The translations under genes were made by a program, and so were the position numbers. Below, in pieces: positions 8,065-18,100 of a stretch of 64,000 bases of DNA. The DNA is from an uncultured Lachnospiraceae bacterium (lineage in GTDB: Bacteria; Bacillota; Clostridia; Lachnospirales; Lachnospiraceae), in assembly GCA_949740725.1 (NCBI GenBank), contig CATJIO010000084.1, positions 1 to 64,000 of the forward strand. Reading direction: 5' to 3'. The notes beneath the pieces are model-generated. The model saw only the letters and a program-made list of their open reading frames with translations, searched no databases and was not told the origin of the DNA. Positions within the stretch are counted from its first letter, which is position 1; the number at the start of each line of letters is the position of its first letter.

Positions 8065-8541
8065 ATGGCATATCAATTTTATGGCTGGGAACATGCAGAC
8101 ACGATGGCGATAACCGGAGAATATCAGGGGATTCAAACACCGCGGGATTTATACGACGCACTTGCCGGCATCTGGTGTCCCTATACCTGCGCGCCCAGGC
8201 TCCGGGAGGGATGGAGCCCGGAAAACCGGACACTGGGGCAGTGCTCCATCACGGCATTTCTGGCGCAGGATATATTTGGCGGAAAGGTCTATGGGATCCT
8301 TCGCCCTGGCGGGAATTATCACTGCTACAATGTGGTGGGAGACTGCATATTTGATCTGACCAGCGAACAATTTGGGGAGGAAACGCTAAACTACAACAAT
8401 AATCCGGAACAGTTCCGGGAGGTACATTTTGGGAAGGAAGAAAAGTGGAAGCGGTATCTGTATCTCAGGGATGAACTCAAGAAGGCCTGCGGGGCAGGGC
8501 AGTTAACACACGTTTCCGCCGCTGACAGAAGAAAGGAATAA
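8065..8541 (+). CDS. YunG-like protein of unknown function
   Basis: 158-residue soluble protein. The central part (IWCPYTCAPRLREGWSPENR, then TLGQCSITAFLAQDIFGG, then HCYNVVGDCIFDLTSEQFG) matches my memory of the Bacillus subtilis YunG family. A conserved Cys in GQCS followed by His and Asp in the HCYN and FDLT segments is reminiscent of a papain/transglutaminase-type Cys-His-Asp triad, but that is inference. No signal peptide is present. It has its own promoter and stands alone between the transporter operon and the next gene. Biochemical role unknown. Confidence 0.65.
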   Translation: MAYQFYGWEHADTMAITGEYQGIQTPRDLYDALAGIWCPYTCAPRLREGWSPENRTLGQCSITAFLAQDIFGGKVYGILRPGGNYHCYNVVGDCIFDLTSEQFGEETLNYNNNPEQFREVHFGKEEKWKRYLYLRDELKKACGAGQLTHVSAADRRKE

Positions 8542-8583
8542 CCGGAGAAGATAAGGAAAGTAGGTTATTATTTAAGAAATAAA

Positions 8584-8594
8584 GCCGATATAAT
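8584..8594 (+). promoter_or_regulatory. GCCGATAT/TATAAT box before the unknown gene at 8660
   Basis: GCCGATAT at 8584-8591 is identical to the sigma-28 (SigD, motility) -10 consensus of Bacillus, and TATAAT (8589-8594) overlaps it as a perfect sigma-A -10. No good -35 for either factor is visible at the expected distance, so which polymerase form uses it is open. Confidence 0.35.
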
Positions 8595-8659
8595 CTACAG
8601 TATTGTATAGATTGGCAGAGGGGTTTTGAGAAAGCTTAGCAAATACAGGGAGGGAAACA

Positions 8660-9532
8660 GTGAGAATCGACACACAATCTTCATTTTGGTCCCAGATTAT
8701 GGGACGGCAGAAGACAGCGGGACTGTGGTTAACGGGCTCCATGAAGGCGGCCGATGCCAGACAGGCGGCGCAGCAGCAGGAATTTTTGCAGAAGGTTTCC
8801 GCGTTGGATGAGGGCAGCCGGACCGGGAATGCCGGGAAGAAGCAGGCGGATCCAGAAACGGTTGAGCTGTCGGGATTTTCCGAGTTCATCATAAGCAAGG
8901 AGAGAGTTCCGGCAGCCATTGAGAGCGAGATAGAGCGGTATTATCATGCTGTCGGAAATCTGGTGGATAATCTCACCGCCATGGAAGAGCAGCTTCAATA
9001 TATGCAGACGAAATACGATCAGGAAATGGCGGAAGGGAAGACCGAGAGGGCGGAGGTAATCCAGGATTGGAATGAGAAACAGTATCAGGACATGTCCTGG
9101 ATGGCCGGAGCAAATTTGGGAATCTCCCATTTCCACATTGACCACGCCAAGAGGCTATATGGAGAGGATTTCTGTCAGGCGGCAAAAGAGTGGCTTGGGG
9201 ATCTTCCGGACAAGGTAAAGGATATCTCCCAGGGTCTCCAGGGCGCTTCAAGTGTGGAAGAGGCGCTGGGACAGATCGCAGCCGCTAAGGAGCAGCTTAT
9301 GGGGCTGGCGGATATGGTGGCGGAGCGCTATCAGACCTACAGTGGAAAGACCATCCATTCCCATGAATACCAGACAGCAGAGGATTTTGCAGGGATTCAA
9401 TGGGATTCCCATCTTATTTATCCCGGAGGCAATTTACAGCAGTCGGATACGCTGGTGGGAGAGGAATATTTAAAGAAACTGGATCTAAGTCAGTATGTTC
9501 AGGCAGGGAATCTGTTGGATAAACAGGCGTAG
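8660..9532 (+). CDS. Hypothetical protein, mostly helical, unknown function
   Basis: 290 residues starting with GTG at 8660 behind AGGGAGGG. I do not recognise the family. There is no signal peptide or membrane segment. The protein is rich in Gln, Glu, Ala and Lys. Residues ~95-140 look like a coiled coil (AMEEQLQYMQTKYDQEMAEG) and a second helical stretch lies near 200-225. The C-terminal third contains HSHEYQTAEDFAGIQWDSHL. An intrinsic terminator follows, so it is a single-gene unit. The SigD-like box upstream hints at a motility or surface link, which is speculative. Confidence 0.7.
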   Translation: MRIDTQSSFWSQIMGRQKTAGLWLTGSMKAADARQAAQQQEFLQKVSALDEGSRTGNAGKKQADPETVELSGFSEFIISKERVPAAIESEIERYYHAVGNLVDNLTAMEEQLQYMQTKYDQEMAEGKTERAEVIQDWNEKQYQDMSWMAGANLGISHFHIDHAKRLYGEDFCQAAKEWLGDLPDKVKDISQGLQGASSVEEALGQIAAAKEQLMGLADMVAERYQTYSGKTIHSHEYQTAEDFAGIQWDSHLIYPGGNLQQSDTLVGEEYLKKLDLSQYVQAGNLLDKQA

Positions 9533-9864
9533 CCAGAAGAAATGGCTGAGCGGAAGGGAGCTCACATTACACGGAAAGCCGTCCTTAAAAATGGGCGGCT
9601 TTTTTGCGCCATATGGCTGGAGTCCATTGTTATTTTAGGCCTTTGAAAGCCGCCAGATGGGGATGGAACTCTGATTGTCTTTGTGCTATACTTTTTGAAG
9701 AAAAGTATTGGAATAGATATAGCAATCACTTTGTTGAAAAATTGTAATTAAAGTATACAAATATCTGTCTGCTAAACATATTGTAAAAATGGAATACCCT
9801 GATAAAATAGCGGAGCCCTTAAGGGGATATTTGTCGTACGGCTATTCAAAGGAGGGCAAGCCCA
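9533..9864 (+). other. Intergenic region with terminator and promoters for mod
   Basis: After the terminator this AT-rich stretch holds two possible promoters reading into mod: TTGTTG 9731-9736 with TATACA 9754-9759 (17-bp spacer), and TTGTAA 9781-9786 with TAAAAT 9803-9808 (16-bp spacer). A CCCTTAAGGGG palindrome follows near 9817-9827. No gene is seen. Confidence 0.5.
9575..9606 (+). terminator. Intrinsic terminator
   Basis: AAAGCCGTCC (9575-9584) pairs with GGGCGGCTTT (9593-9602, one G-T pair), and the T-run continues to 9606. It closes the unit of the gene ending at 9532. Confidence 0.8.
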
Positions 9865-11811
9865 ATGACTGATCAATTAGATGGATTGAGCATGGATATA
9901 GAAGCTGAAAATAAGGCGCGGTTGCAGTCCGTTTTCCCAGAGTGCTTCACAGAGGGCAAACTAGATATTGATAAATTGCTATCTCTTTGCGGTGAGTATA
10001 TTACGGATGATTTTGAAAAATATGAGTTTAAGTGGAAAGGAAAAAGTGACTGTTTGCGCTTGGCTCAGAGGCGCAGTACGGCCACTTTACGTCCCTGTCC
10101 TTCCGGAAGTGTCAATTTTGACACAACCCAAAATGTTTATATCGAGGGTGACAATCTGGAGGTTTTGAAGCTGCTTCAAAAGTCCTACTTCCGCAAAGTT
10201 AAAATGATCTACATCGACCCGCCCTATAATACAGGCAACGACTTTGTGTATGAAGATGATTTTGCCGACCCCATGGGGCGGTATGTGGAGGTTACGCGGC
10301 AGACCACAAAAAGCAACCCCGAAACCATGGGGCGGTATCATACCAACTGGCTGAATATGATGTATCCCCGCTTACGGCTGGCTGCTAATCTGTTACGGGA
10401 CGACGGGGTTATCTTTATTTCTATTGATGACGTAGAATTGGACAATCTCAAAAAGCTGTGTAACGAAGTGTTCGGGGAAGAAAACTTTGTTGCTTGCCTT
10501 ATATATGACAAGAACAGGAAGAATGACGCAAAATATTTTTCTGTTGGACACGAATATATGCTTGTCTATTTCAAAAGTTTAGCGACGATGAATGAACGTG
10601 CTACTGTTTTGAGAATGACAAAAGAGGGCATAGAAGAAGTTAAAGCCGAATATGAGCGATTGAGAAAACGATATAGCGACGATTGGGATAAAGTAAAGGA
10701 GGGCTTAAAAAATTTATACAGTTTATGGGATAAAGACGACCCGCGTAAATCATTAGCGCGTTTTACAAAGGTTGACGAAAAAGGCCCATATCGTGATGAT
10801 GGAAATATAAATTGGCCTGGTGGTGGCGGGCCGTGTTATGATGTTATCCACCCTATCACACGAAAGCCCTGCAAAAAACCGATAAGTGGTTGGAGATACC
10901 CTACCCTGGAACGTTTACAAGAAGAAATAGAGAAAGGCCATGTCGTATTTGGTAAAGATGAAACTACTGTACCAAGAGTTAGAATAAACCTTTTTGAAGC
11001 AGATAAAGAGGTTATGCGTAGCGTTCATTTTAGCTATGCACAAACCGCGTCCCAGACATTTAACGCCATATTTGACAACAGGCGCGTTTTTGAAAATCCA
11101 AAGAGCATTGACGATATGAAAAACCTCGTAGAATATATTACCGCAAAAGATGATAGCGATATAGTCCTCGACTTTTTCAGTGGCAGCGCAACAACCGCCC
11201 ACGCAGTTATGCAGTTAAACGCCGAGGATGGGGGAAACCGCCGTTTCATCATGGTACAGCTTCCCGAAGTGTGCAGTGAGAAAAGCGAAGCGTTTAAGGC
11301 AGGTTACCTCAACATTTGCGAGATCGGCAAGGAGCGTATCCGTCGCGCAGGGAAGAAAATCCTTGAAACGCTTGATGAGGATAAGCCGCTTGTTGACGTG
11401 GGATTTAAGGTGTTCAAGCTGGATACGTCCAACATGAAGCTGTGGGATGATTCTCCTATTGAAGGCGACGACGTTGCAACGCTCTTTGACCGGCTCAACG
11501 ACCATATCGACGGATTGAAACCTGACCGCAGCGACGAGGATTTGCTTTATGAAATCCTTTTGAAAATGGGCTACCCCCTGACCGCCGGACTTGCTGCCTT
11601 TGATGTGGATGGGCTGACCGTCTACAGGGTGAACAATGGGGAAATGCTTATCTGTTTGCAGGAGGGGATAAGCGCCGACCATATTGAAAAAATGGTGGCA
11701 GCGTCCCCACAAAAGATTGTTCTTGCCGAGCGTGCGCTGGCGGATAACTCCGCTATGTCAAACGCGCATTACCTGCTGGATAATCGAGGCATTAAGTTGA
11801 AGATTGTGTGA
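9865..11811 (+). CDS. mod: Type III restriction-modification methyltransferase subunit
   Basis: 648-residue N6-adenine DNA methyltransferase that also supplies sequence recognition for the restriction complex. The catalytic DPPY is at residues 118-121 and the SAM-binding motif (DFFSGSA) at 436-442. The order catalytic-then-SAM marks the beta class typical of Mod. The ~220-410 stretch between them should hold the target recognition domain. Its DNA (about 10,500-11,150) looks more AT-rich than the gene's ends, suggesting exchange of specificity. The start has AAAGGAGGGC upstream. The res gene follows 85 bases later. The target sequence cannot be predicted, and no phase-variable simple repeat was seen. 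Confidence 0.93.
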   Translation: MTDQLDGLSMDIEAENKARLQSVFPECFTEGKLDIDKLLSLCGEYITDDFEKYEFKWKGKSDCLRLAQRRSTATLRPCPSGSVNFDTTQNVYIEGDNLEVLKLLQKSYFRKVKMIYIDPPYNTGNDFVYEDDFADPMGRYVEVTRQTTKSNPETMGRYHTNWLNMMYPRLRLAANLLRDDGVIFISIDDVELDNLKKLCNEVFGEENFVACLIYDKNRKNDAKYFSVGHEYMLVYFKSLATMNERATVLRMTKEGIEEVKAEYERLRKRYSDDWDKVKEGLKNLYSLWDKDDPRKSLARFTKVDEKGPYRDDGNINWPGGGGPCYDVIHPITRKPCKKPISGWRYPTLERLQEEIEKGHVVFGKDETTVPRVRINLFEADKEVMRSVHFSYAQTASQTFNAIFDNRRVFENPKSIDDMKNLVEYITAKDDSDIVLDFFSGSATTAHAVMQLNAEDGGNRRFIMVQLPEVCSEKSEAFKAGYLNICEIGKERIRRAGKKILETLDEDKPLVDVGFKVFKLDTSNMKLWDDSPIEGDDVATLFDRLNDHIDGLKPDRSDEDLLYEILLKMGYPLTAGLAAFDVDGLTVYRVNNGEMLICLQEGISADHIEKMVAASPQKIVLAERALADNSAMSNAHYLLDNRGIKLKIV

Positions 11812-11822
11812 GATTTTAAGCG

Positions 11823-11900
11823 ATGAAAAAGTCTCTTAAAAATCTTATGAAGCAGAAGCAATTATTTAGAAATAGACAGAAAGGGGGCATGCAGAAATGA
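11823..11900 (+). CDS. Possible 25-residue basic ORF coupled to res
   Basis: Between mod and res an ATG at 11823 opens a 25-codon frame, very rich in Lys, Gln and Arg (MKKSLKNLMKQKQLFRNRQK then GGMQK). Its TGA overlaps the res start as ATGA (11897-11900). Its own ribosome site is weak. It may only be a translational-coupling device or chance; no function is claimed. Confidence 0.25.
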   Translation: MKKSLKNLMKQKQLFRNRQKGGMQK

Positions 11901-14900
11901 AGCTAAAGTTTAAGCAACAAGACTTTCAGACCAACGCAGTAAATGCAGTTTGTGCCCTTTTTGATGGACAGCAGCGGCAGACATCTACCTTCAGCATGGA
12001 GAAAAGCGGCGGACAAATGGAATTGTTCGCAAGCGTTGGCGTTTCCAATGCACTTTATATAGACGGCGAGCGTATGGTTGAAAACATGCGGACAGTACAG
12101 CAGAAAAACCTCTTGCCACAGACCGATGATTTACAGGGGCGGCAGTTTTCCATTGAGATGGAAACCGGGACGGGTAAAACCTATGTTTATACGAAAACCA
12201 TCTATGAGTTAAACCGCTTATATGGCTTTACAAAATTTATTGTCGTTGTACCAAGCGTGGCAATCCGCGAGGGTGTATATAAATCATTGCAAATGACACA
12301 GGAACATTTTTCTGCCCTCTATGATAATACACCATGCCGCTATTTTATTTACAACAGTGCAAAGCTGTCTGATGTGCGGCAGTTTGCGACAAGCGCAAAT
12401 ATTGAAATAATGATTATCAATATCGACGCTTTCCGCAAAGCAGAGAACATCATCAACCAAGAGCAAGACAAGCTGAATGGGGATGCTGCTATCAGCTACG
12501 TACAGGCGACCCGTCCCATGGTTATTATTGACGAGCCGCAGAGCGTGGACAATACCCAAAAGGCGAAAGAAGCGATTGGATCCTTAAATCCTTTATGCGT
12601 GTTTCGTTATTCTGCGACCCACCGGGAAAAGATAAACTTACTCTACCGCTTGACCCCTGTGGATGCTTATCAAATGGGACTTGTTAAGCAAATATGTGTA
12701 TCAAGTAGCTACGCGTCAGGTGGATTTAACTGTCCCTATGTCAAGCTGCTTTCTGTTTCCAATGAGGATAGATTTCGGGCAAGAATAGAAATAGATATCG
12801 CAGGAAAAGACGGGAAAGTGAGTCGCAAGACGGTTACGGTTAAACCTGGCGCAGACCTGTATAAGCTGTCCGGCAATCGCAGCTTATATGAAGATTATGC
12901 TGTTTCCGGCATTGACTGTACGCCGGGAATGGAGCAAATCGAATTGTCTAATACGGATGTTGTACGATTGGGGCGCGCTATTGGAGACATTGACGAAAAT
13001 CTTATCAAACGTATGCAGATACGTCGGACGATCGAAACCCACTTGGACAAAGAATTACAGTACACGGCAAAAGGGATCAAAGTGCTGTCCCTGTTCTTTA
13101 TCGACGAGGTAAAAAAATATCGCGACGGGGAGGGTGGCAAAGGCGTTTACGCGCAGATGTTCGAGGAACTTTATACGGAGCTAATCGCCTTACCAAAATA
13201 TGCGGGATTACAGGAATACTTTACCATCGACGCAGGGCGCGTCCATGACGGGTACTTTTCGCAGGACAAAAAAGGCAACGATAAGAATACCAGAGGCGAT
13301 ACACTGGATGATACCAATACTTATAACACAATTATGAAAGACAAAGAATGGCTGTTGTCCTTTGACTGCCCTTTGCGCTTTATTTTCTCTCACAGCGCGT
13401 TGAAAGAGGGATGGGATAATCCAAATGTGTTCCAAGTCTGTACGCTAATTGAGCAGAAAAGTACTTTGACTGCCCGTCAAAAGGTTGGGCGCGGCTTGCG
13501 TCTTTGCGTCAATCAGGACGGGGAACGTATTGAGGATAGAAACATTAACCTTTTGCACGTTATGGCAAATGAGAGCTTTTCGGAGTTTGCCAATACGCTG
13601 CAAAAGGAAATTGAAGAAGAGTCAGGCGTGAAGTTTGGTATTTTGCAGCTTGACCTGTTTAATGGCATAATCTTTGAAGAAACGATCATCGAGGAAACGC
13701 CGATCACCGAGCAGCAAGCGGAAACTCTCTTGTCTCATCTTGCGGGCGAGGGCTTTATCAAGACCGACGTGCCTACGCCGAATGTTACGCTTGAATTACC
13801 GAGAGAACTGGAAGCGGCAAAGCAAAAGGCTGTTGAAGTGATCACCCGAGAGGGCGGCATTGCTCCTGCTATGGTTACACAGCTAACGGCGCAAAAAACA
13901 ATTACTCGGCAAGCTGCGTTGACCTATGATGACGCGCGGCAGCTGATTACCCATTTTGAGAACAAGGGTTACATTACGAAATCCGGCAAGATTAAAGACA
14001 GCATGAAAACAGCGGTACAGATGGGGACGCTTGACTTACCGCCGCAGTTTGAGGGCGCGAGGGCGCAGCTTTTGGCGACTATACGCCGCGCCAATACCAA
14101 GCTGCCTATTCGGGACACTTCCCGTGACGTTACGGTAAGACTGAAAAAGGAAGTTACCATATCACCGGAGTTTTTGGAATTGTGGGATAAGGTAAAGCAG
14201 AGGACCACTTACCGCGTACAAATCGACGAAGAAGAATTGATCCGTCGGAGTGTGGCGAGTTTGCAGAACATGGAGCCAATACCAAAAACGCAGATTGTTA
14301 CGCAGACTGCAGATATTCAAATCGATCATCCCGGCGTGACCTACACCGAGCGCGGTATTAAGGCTGCCAATCTTGCAGACAGTTATTCGTCTTTGCCGAA
14401 TATTCTTGCCATTATAGGCGCGCAGACTTTGACAAAACGTGCGACCGTATGCGAGATATTGAAGCAAAGTGGGCGACTGGCGGATGTTTTGAATAATCCG
14501 CAGATGTTTATTGAGAATGCGGTGGAAATCATTCTGAATGTGCGCCGCGCTCTTGCAGTTGACGGTATCCGTTACAAAAAACTATACGGTGCAGAATACT
14601 ATATACAGGAGATTTTTGACCGTACGGAATTGATTGCAAATCTCGACCGAAATGCCATAGCAGTGGACCATAGTGTATATGACTATATTGTGTATGACAG
14701 CGACGTTGAAAGCCACTTTGCCCACGATCTTGACGATGACGACGATGTAAAAATGTTTTTCAAGCTGCCCAGCCGCTTTAAGGTGGATACGCCGATTGGG
14801 ACATATAACCCGGACTGGGCGGTTTATGTTGAAATTGATGGAGTGAAAAAGCTGTACTTTATTCTTGAAACAAAGGGTAGTACAAATGAATTGGATTTAC

Positions 14901-15016
14901 GTGGACGCGAAAACCTAAAAATCCGTTGCGGAAAAGCTCATTTCAAAGCGCTTGATAATGGGGTAGAATTGCATGCCACAAGCAGATGGAAAGATTTTAA
15001 GGCGCGCAATGCTTAA
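11897..15016 (+). CDS. res: Type III restriction enzyme helicase/nuclease subunit
   Basis: 1039-residue restriction subunit that works with Mod. It is a superfamily 2 helicase: Walker A GTGKT at residues 91-95, DEPQ (motif II) at 212-215, the SHSALKEGWDNPNV segment near 500 and motif VI QKVGRGLR at 528-535. A C-terminal PD-(D/E)XK nuclease is visible as PDW (Asp973) and ETK (Glu991, Lys993). All key residues are present, so the enzyme looks active. Start ATG follows AAAGGGGGC. Length is normal for Res. The locus lies between unrelated host genes, consistent with acquisition as a defence island. Confidence 0.93.
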   Translation: MKLKFKQQDFQTNAVNAVCALFDGQQRQTSTFSMEKSGGQMELFASVGVSNALYIDGERMVENMRTVQQKNLLPQTDDLQGRQFSIEMETGTGKTYVYTKTIYELNRLYGFTKFIVVVPSVAIREGVYKSLQMTQEHFSALYDNTPCRYFIYNSAKLSDVRQFATSANIEIMIINIDAFRKAENIINQEQDKLNGDAAISYVQATRPMVIIDEPQSVDNTQKAKEAIGSLNPLCVFRYSATHREKINLLYRLTPVDAYQMGLVKQICVSSSYASGGFNCPYVKLLSVSNEDRFRARIEIDIAGKDGKVSRKTVTVKPGADLYKLSGNRSLYEDYAVSGIDCTPGMEQIELSNTDVVRLGRAIGDIDENLIKRMQIRRTIETHLDKELQYTAKGIKVLSLFFIDEVKKYRDGEGGKGVYAQMFEELYTELIALPKYAGLQEYFTIDAGRVHDGYFSQDKKGNDKNTRGDTLDDTNTYNTIMKDKEWLLSFDCPLRFIFSHSALKEGWDNPNVFQVCTLIEQKSTLTARQKVGRGLRLCVNQDGERIEDRNINLLHVMANESFSEFANTLQKEIEEESGVKFGILQLDLFNGIIFEETIIEETPITEQQAETLLSHLAGEGFIKTDVPTPNVTLELPRELEAAKQKAVEVITREGGIAPAMVTQLTAQKTITRQAALTYDDARQLITHFENKGYITKSGKIKDSMKTAVQMGTLDLPPQFEGARAQLLATIRRANTKLPIRDTSRDVTVRLKKEVTISPEFLELWDKVKQRTTYRVQIDEEELIRRSVASLQNMEPIPKTQIVTQTADIQIDHPGVTYTERGIKAANLADSYSSLPNILAIIGAQTLTKRATVCEILKQSGRLADVLNNPQMFIENAVEIILNVRRALAVDGIRYKKLYGAEYYIQEIFDRTELIANLDRNAIAVDHSVYDYIVYDSDVESHFAHDLDDDDDVKMFFKLPSRFKVDTPIGTYNPDWAVYVEIDGVKKLYFILETKGSTNELDLRGRENLKIRCGKAHFKALDNGVELHATSRWKDFKARNA

Positions 15017-15095
15017 TCAAGCATTAAGGATTGCGCCGCTTACAGGCATTGCTATGATGTTGGAGGTTAAAAGGCACATTGGGATGATATCTTTA

Positions 15096-15124
15096 TTGCA
15101 ATTTCCCAAAAATTTTTGTATACT
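15096..15124 (+). promoter_or_regulatory. Promoter of ftsK/spoIIIE
   Basis: TTGCAA (15096-15101), 17-bp spacer, TATACT (15119-15124), 56 bases before the GTG start. It restores expression after the restriction locus. Confidence 0.65.
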
Positions 15125-15180
15125 CTTAACAATGGGTAATTTTCGGATTGCCATCAAGAGATACAGGAGGCTAAAGATTC

Positions 15181-18100
15181 GTGGCACAAGGAAGTAAAAA
15201 TAAAACGACAACAACTGGAAAAAGCAGGAAAAGCAGTACAGGCCGCTCCGGGACGTCGGCGAAGAAGCAGGAGACCTATGAGGAAGAGGGGATTCCGGCA
15301 TTTTTAGGGCCGGAGGTAATGATCATCCTGTCCTTTATGGCGGCAGTGCTTCTATTTTTAAGCAATTTTCATCTCTGCGGCGTGGTAGGGGATTTCCTTC
15401 GCCGGTTGCAGCTGGGATTGTTTGGCGTGGTGGGGTATGTCCTTCCCTTTTTCCTTTTTATCGGCACCAGCTTTTATATGGCGAACCAGGGGAACCGGAA
15501 GGCGGCCATCAAGCTGGCGGCGGTGACCGGCGGCCTTCTGGCAATCTGCGGCTTAGCTCAGATGATGTTCGGGGCCACGCTGGAGCCAGGAGATTCTATC
15601 CTCAGCTTCTACCAGCTTTCCAGCGAGGGAAAGGGTGGCGGACTTATCGGTGGGGCGCTTTCCTTTGGGCTTCGGTCCGTGGTGGGTTCTATTGGCGCTT
15701 ATCTGATCCTGCTGGCGGCATTGATTATCTGCGGGGTATGCATCACCGAAAAATCTGTGGTCAATGTGGTGAAGACTGGAAGCGGGCGGGCCTATCAGTA
15801 TGCAAAGGAGGACGCCATCCGGCGGAAGGAGGAGAGGGAAGAGCGGCTGGAGGAACGGCGCAGACTCCGGGAGGATAACGTGGTCCGGGGGGTGGACTTT
15901 GGTTCGCTTACCTTCCAGGATCCGAATTCGCCTCCTGCTCCTGAGAGCGAGACAGGATTTCCCCAGGGACAGGAGATGGGCGGTCCGGCCGGCTCCTTTA
16001 GCGGCAGAGGAGATGGGGATACAACTTTAGAGGAGAAGCCTTCCTCACGGAAACGTTTCAGAGGAAAGGAACCATCAGTAGAGCCGGCCAGGTCCTCGGC
16101 AGATGTGTTTACTGGGCGAATCGATATCCCGCCGGAGTATGAAGAACCAGTTCCCTTTGCGGAGGATGTGCAGGGACAGGAAACCATGACCGGGCGCAGT
16201 GGCTGGGCTTTAGAGGAGAGAACAGCGTCCAAAGAGCAACCCAGTGAGGAGAAAATCCTGTCTTTTGCCAAAAAAGGCGGCAAGGGAAAGGCCGGTCCCC
16301 TATATGCAGACCGGGAGCTGATGACTATGGAGGAGCTGGACGATACCCTTCCTGTGCCGGTGCTGCCAGGAGAAGAACCAGAGCCAGAAACCTGGGAGAA
16401 GCCAGACCGGCTGGGAGATCTGCCTGTGGAAACTCCCGAGGATTTGGACGGCTCAATTACCTTTGAGGAGGAGCCTTCCCAGGGAGGAATTTCCAGTGGA
16501 GCAAGTTGGGATTTCTTTAGGGACGAACCGTCGCCCAAGGATTCTGCCGCTGCTTTGGATGATGAAGGCCTTCAACACCTTCAACAGGAAGGAGGCGGCC
16601 AGGCGGGGCAGGTACAACCATTGGCCAGTCTCAATCTGGACAACCATCCTGGACAGACAGCCATGGAGGAAGTAAAAGATCAATCTGGACGGGATCTGGC
16701 GCATTATTCCAGCCAGCCAATCTGGGAGGAACCAACCAGTCAGCCAGATCAGGAGTCCTTGGAGGTCTCAGACGTTCAGCCTGGGGCGCCATGGGATGAG
16801 CCTGCTGTCCAGCCAAGGCAGCGGGATTGGGCCGGGCCGGCGGGGCAAGAACAGAATCAAGGTTTCCGTCATGGATCGGAGCAGAAGCCCCAGAGCATTT
16901 TCGTCCCAGAAGGGGAAAAGCGGGTGGTGACGGCCAATGGAAAAATCATTGAGACTGAGACTGAGCTGCTCCATAAGCGGATCGAGACCCGGAGGGAGGA
17001 AGCGGCGGCAGATGGGCCTCAGGCGGCTCTCCGGGCATCGCAGAAGGCGCCGGAGCCAGTGAAGAAGCCATATGTTTTCCCGCCCACCAGCCTTCTTAAG
17101 AAGGGCAGCCGGGCGGCGGCCTTCTCGGAAGAGGAGTACAAAGAGACAGCCATTAAGCTGCAGCAGACGTTACGGAATTTCGGCGTAGGGGTCACGGTGA
17201 CCAATATCAGTTGTGGCCCATCGGTGACCCGGTATGAGCTTCACCCGGAGCAGGGGGTGAAGGTGAGCCGGATTGTGGGACTGGCGGATGACATTAAACT
17301 GAGCCTGGCGGCCGCGGAGATCCGGATTGAGGCCCCCATCCCCGGCAAGTCCGCCGTAGGCATTGAGGTGCCCAATAAGGAGACCTCCATGGTATACCTG
17401 CGGGAGCTTTTAGAGTCCGACGGTTTTGTCAACAGTAAATCCAAGCTGACCTTTGCGGTGGGCAAGGATATTGGCGGGCAGCCGGGGACCGCCGATATCG
17501 GGGAGATGCCTCACCTTCTTATCGCCGGAGCCACTGGTTCCGGAAAATCCGTTTGCATCAACACCTTGATCATGAGCATTATCTTTAAAGCGGATCCGGA
17601 GGATGTGAAACTGATCATGGTGGATCCCAAGGTGGTAGAGTTGAGCGTTTACAATGGTATCCCTCATTTGATGATTCCCGTGGTCACGGATCCCAAGAAG
17701 GCCTCTGGCGCCCTGAACTGGGCGGTGGCGGAGATGGGAGACCGGTATAAGAAGTTTGCAGAGTACAATGTCCGGGATTTAAAGGGCTACAATGAAAAGA
17801 TCAAGAACCTCACCGGCATTCCGGAGGAGAACCGGCCCAAGAAACTTCCCCAGATCGTCATCATCATCGATGAGCTGGCGGATCTGATGATGGTGGTGCC
17901 TGGCGAGGTGGAGGACGCTATTTGCCGTCTGGCCCAGCTGGCCAGGGCGGCAGGGATTCACCTGGTGATTGCCACCCAGCGTCCCTCGGTAAATGTCATT
18001 ACCGGACTGATTAAAGCCAATGTGCCCTCCCGTATTGCCTTTTCCGTGTCCTCAGGTGTGGACTCCAGGACCATTATCGATATGAACGGGGCAGAAAAGC

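Noticed and set aside
9865..11811. Phase-variable repeat tract in mod
   Set aside because: Type III mod genes are often switched by simple repeats, but no tandem repeat or long homopolymer is present in the gene or its promoter.
15795..16538. 247-codon Ser-rich frame on the minus strand
   Set aside because: It is the mirror of the acidic FtsK linker; the Ser/Pro richness follows from the linker codons.
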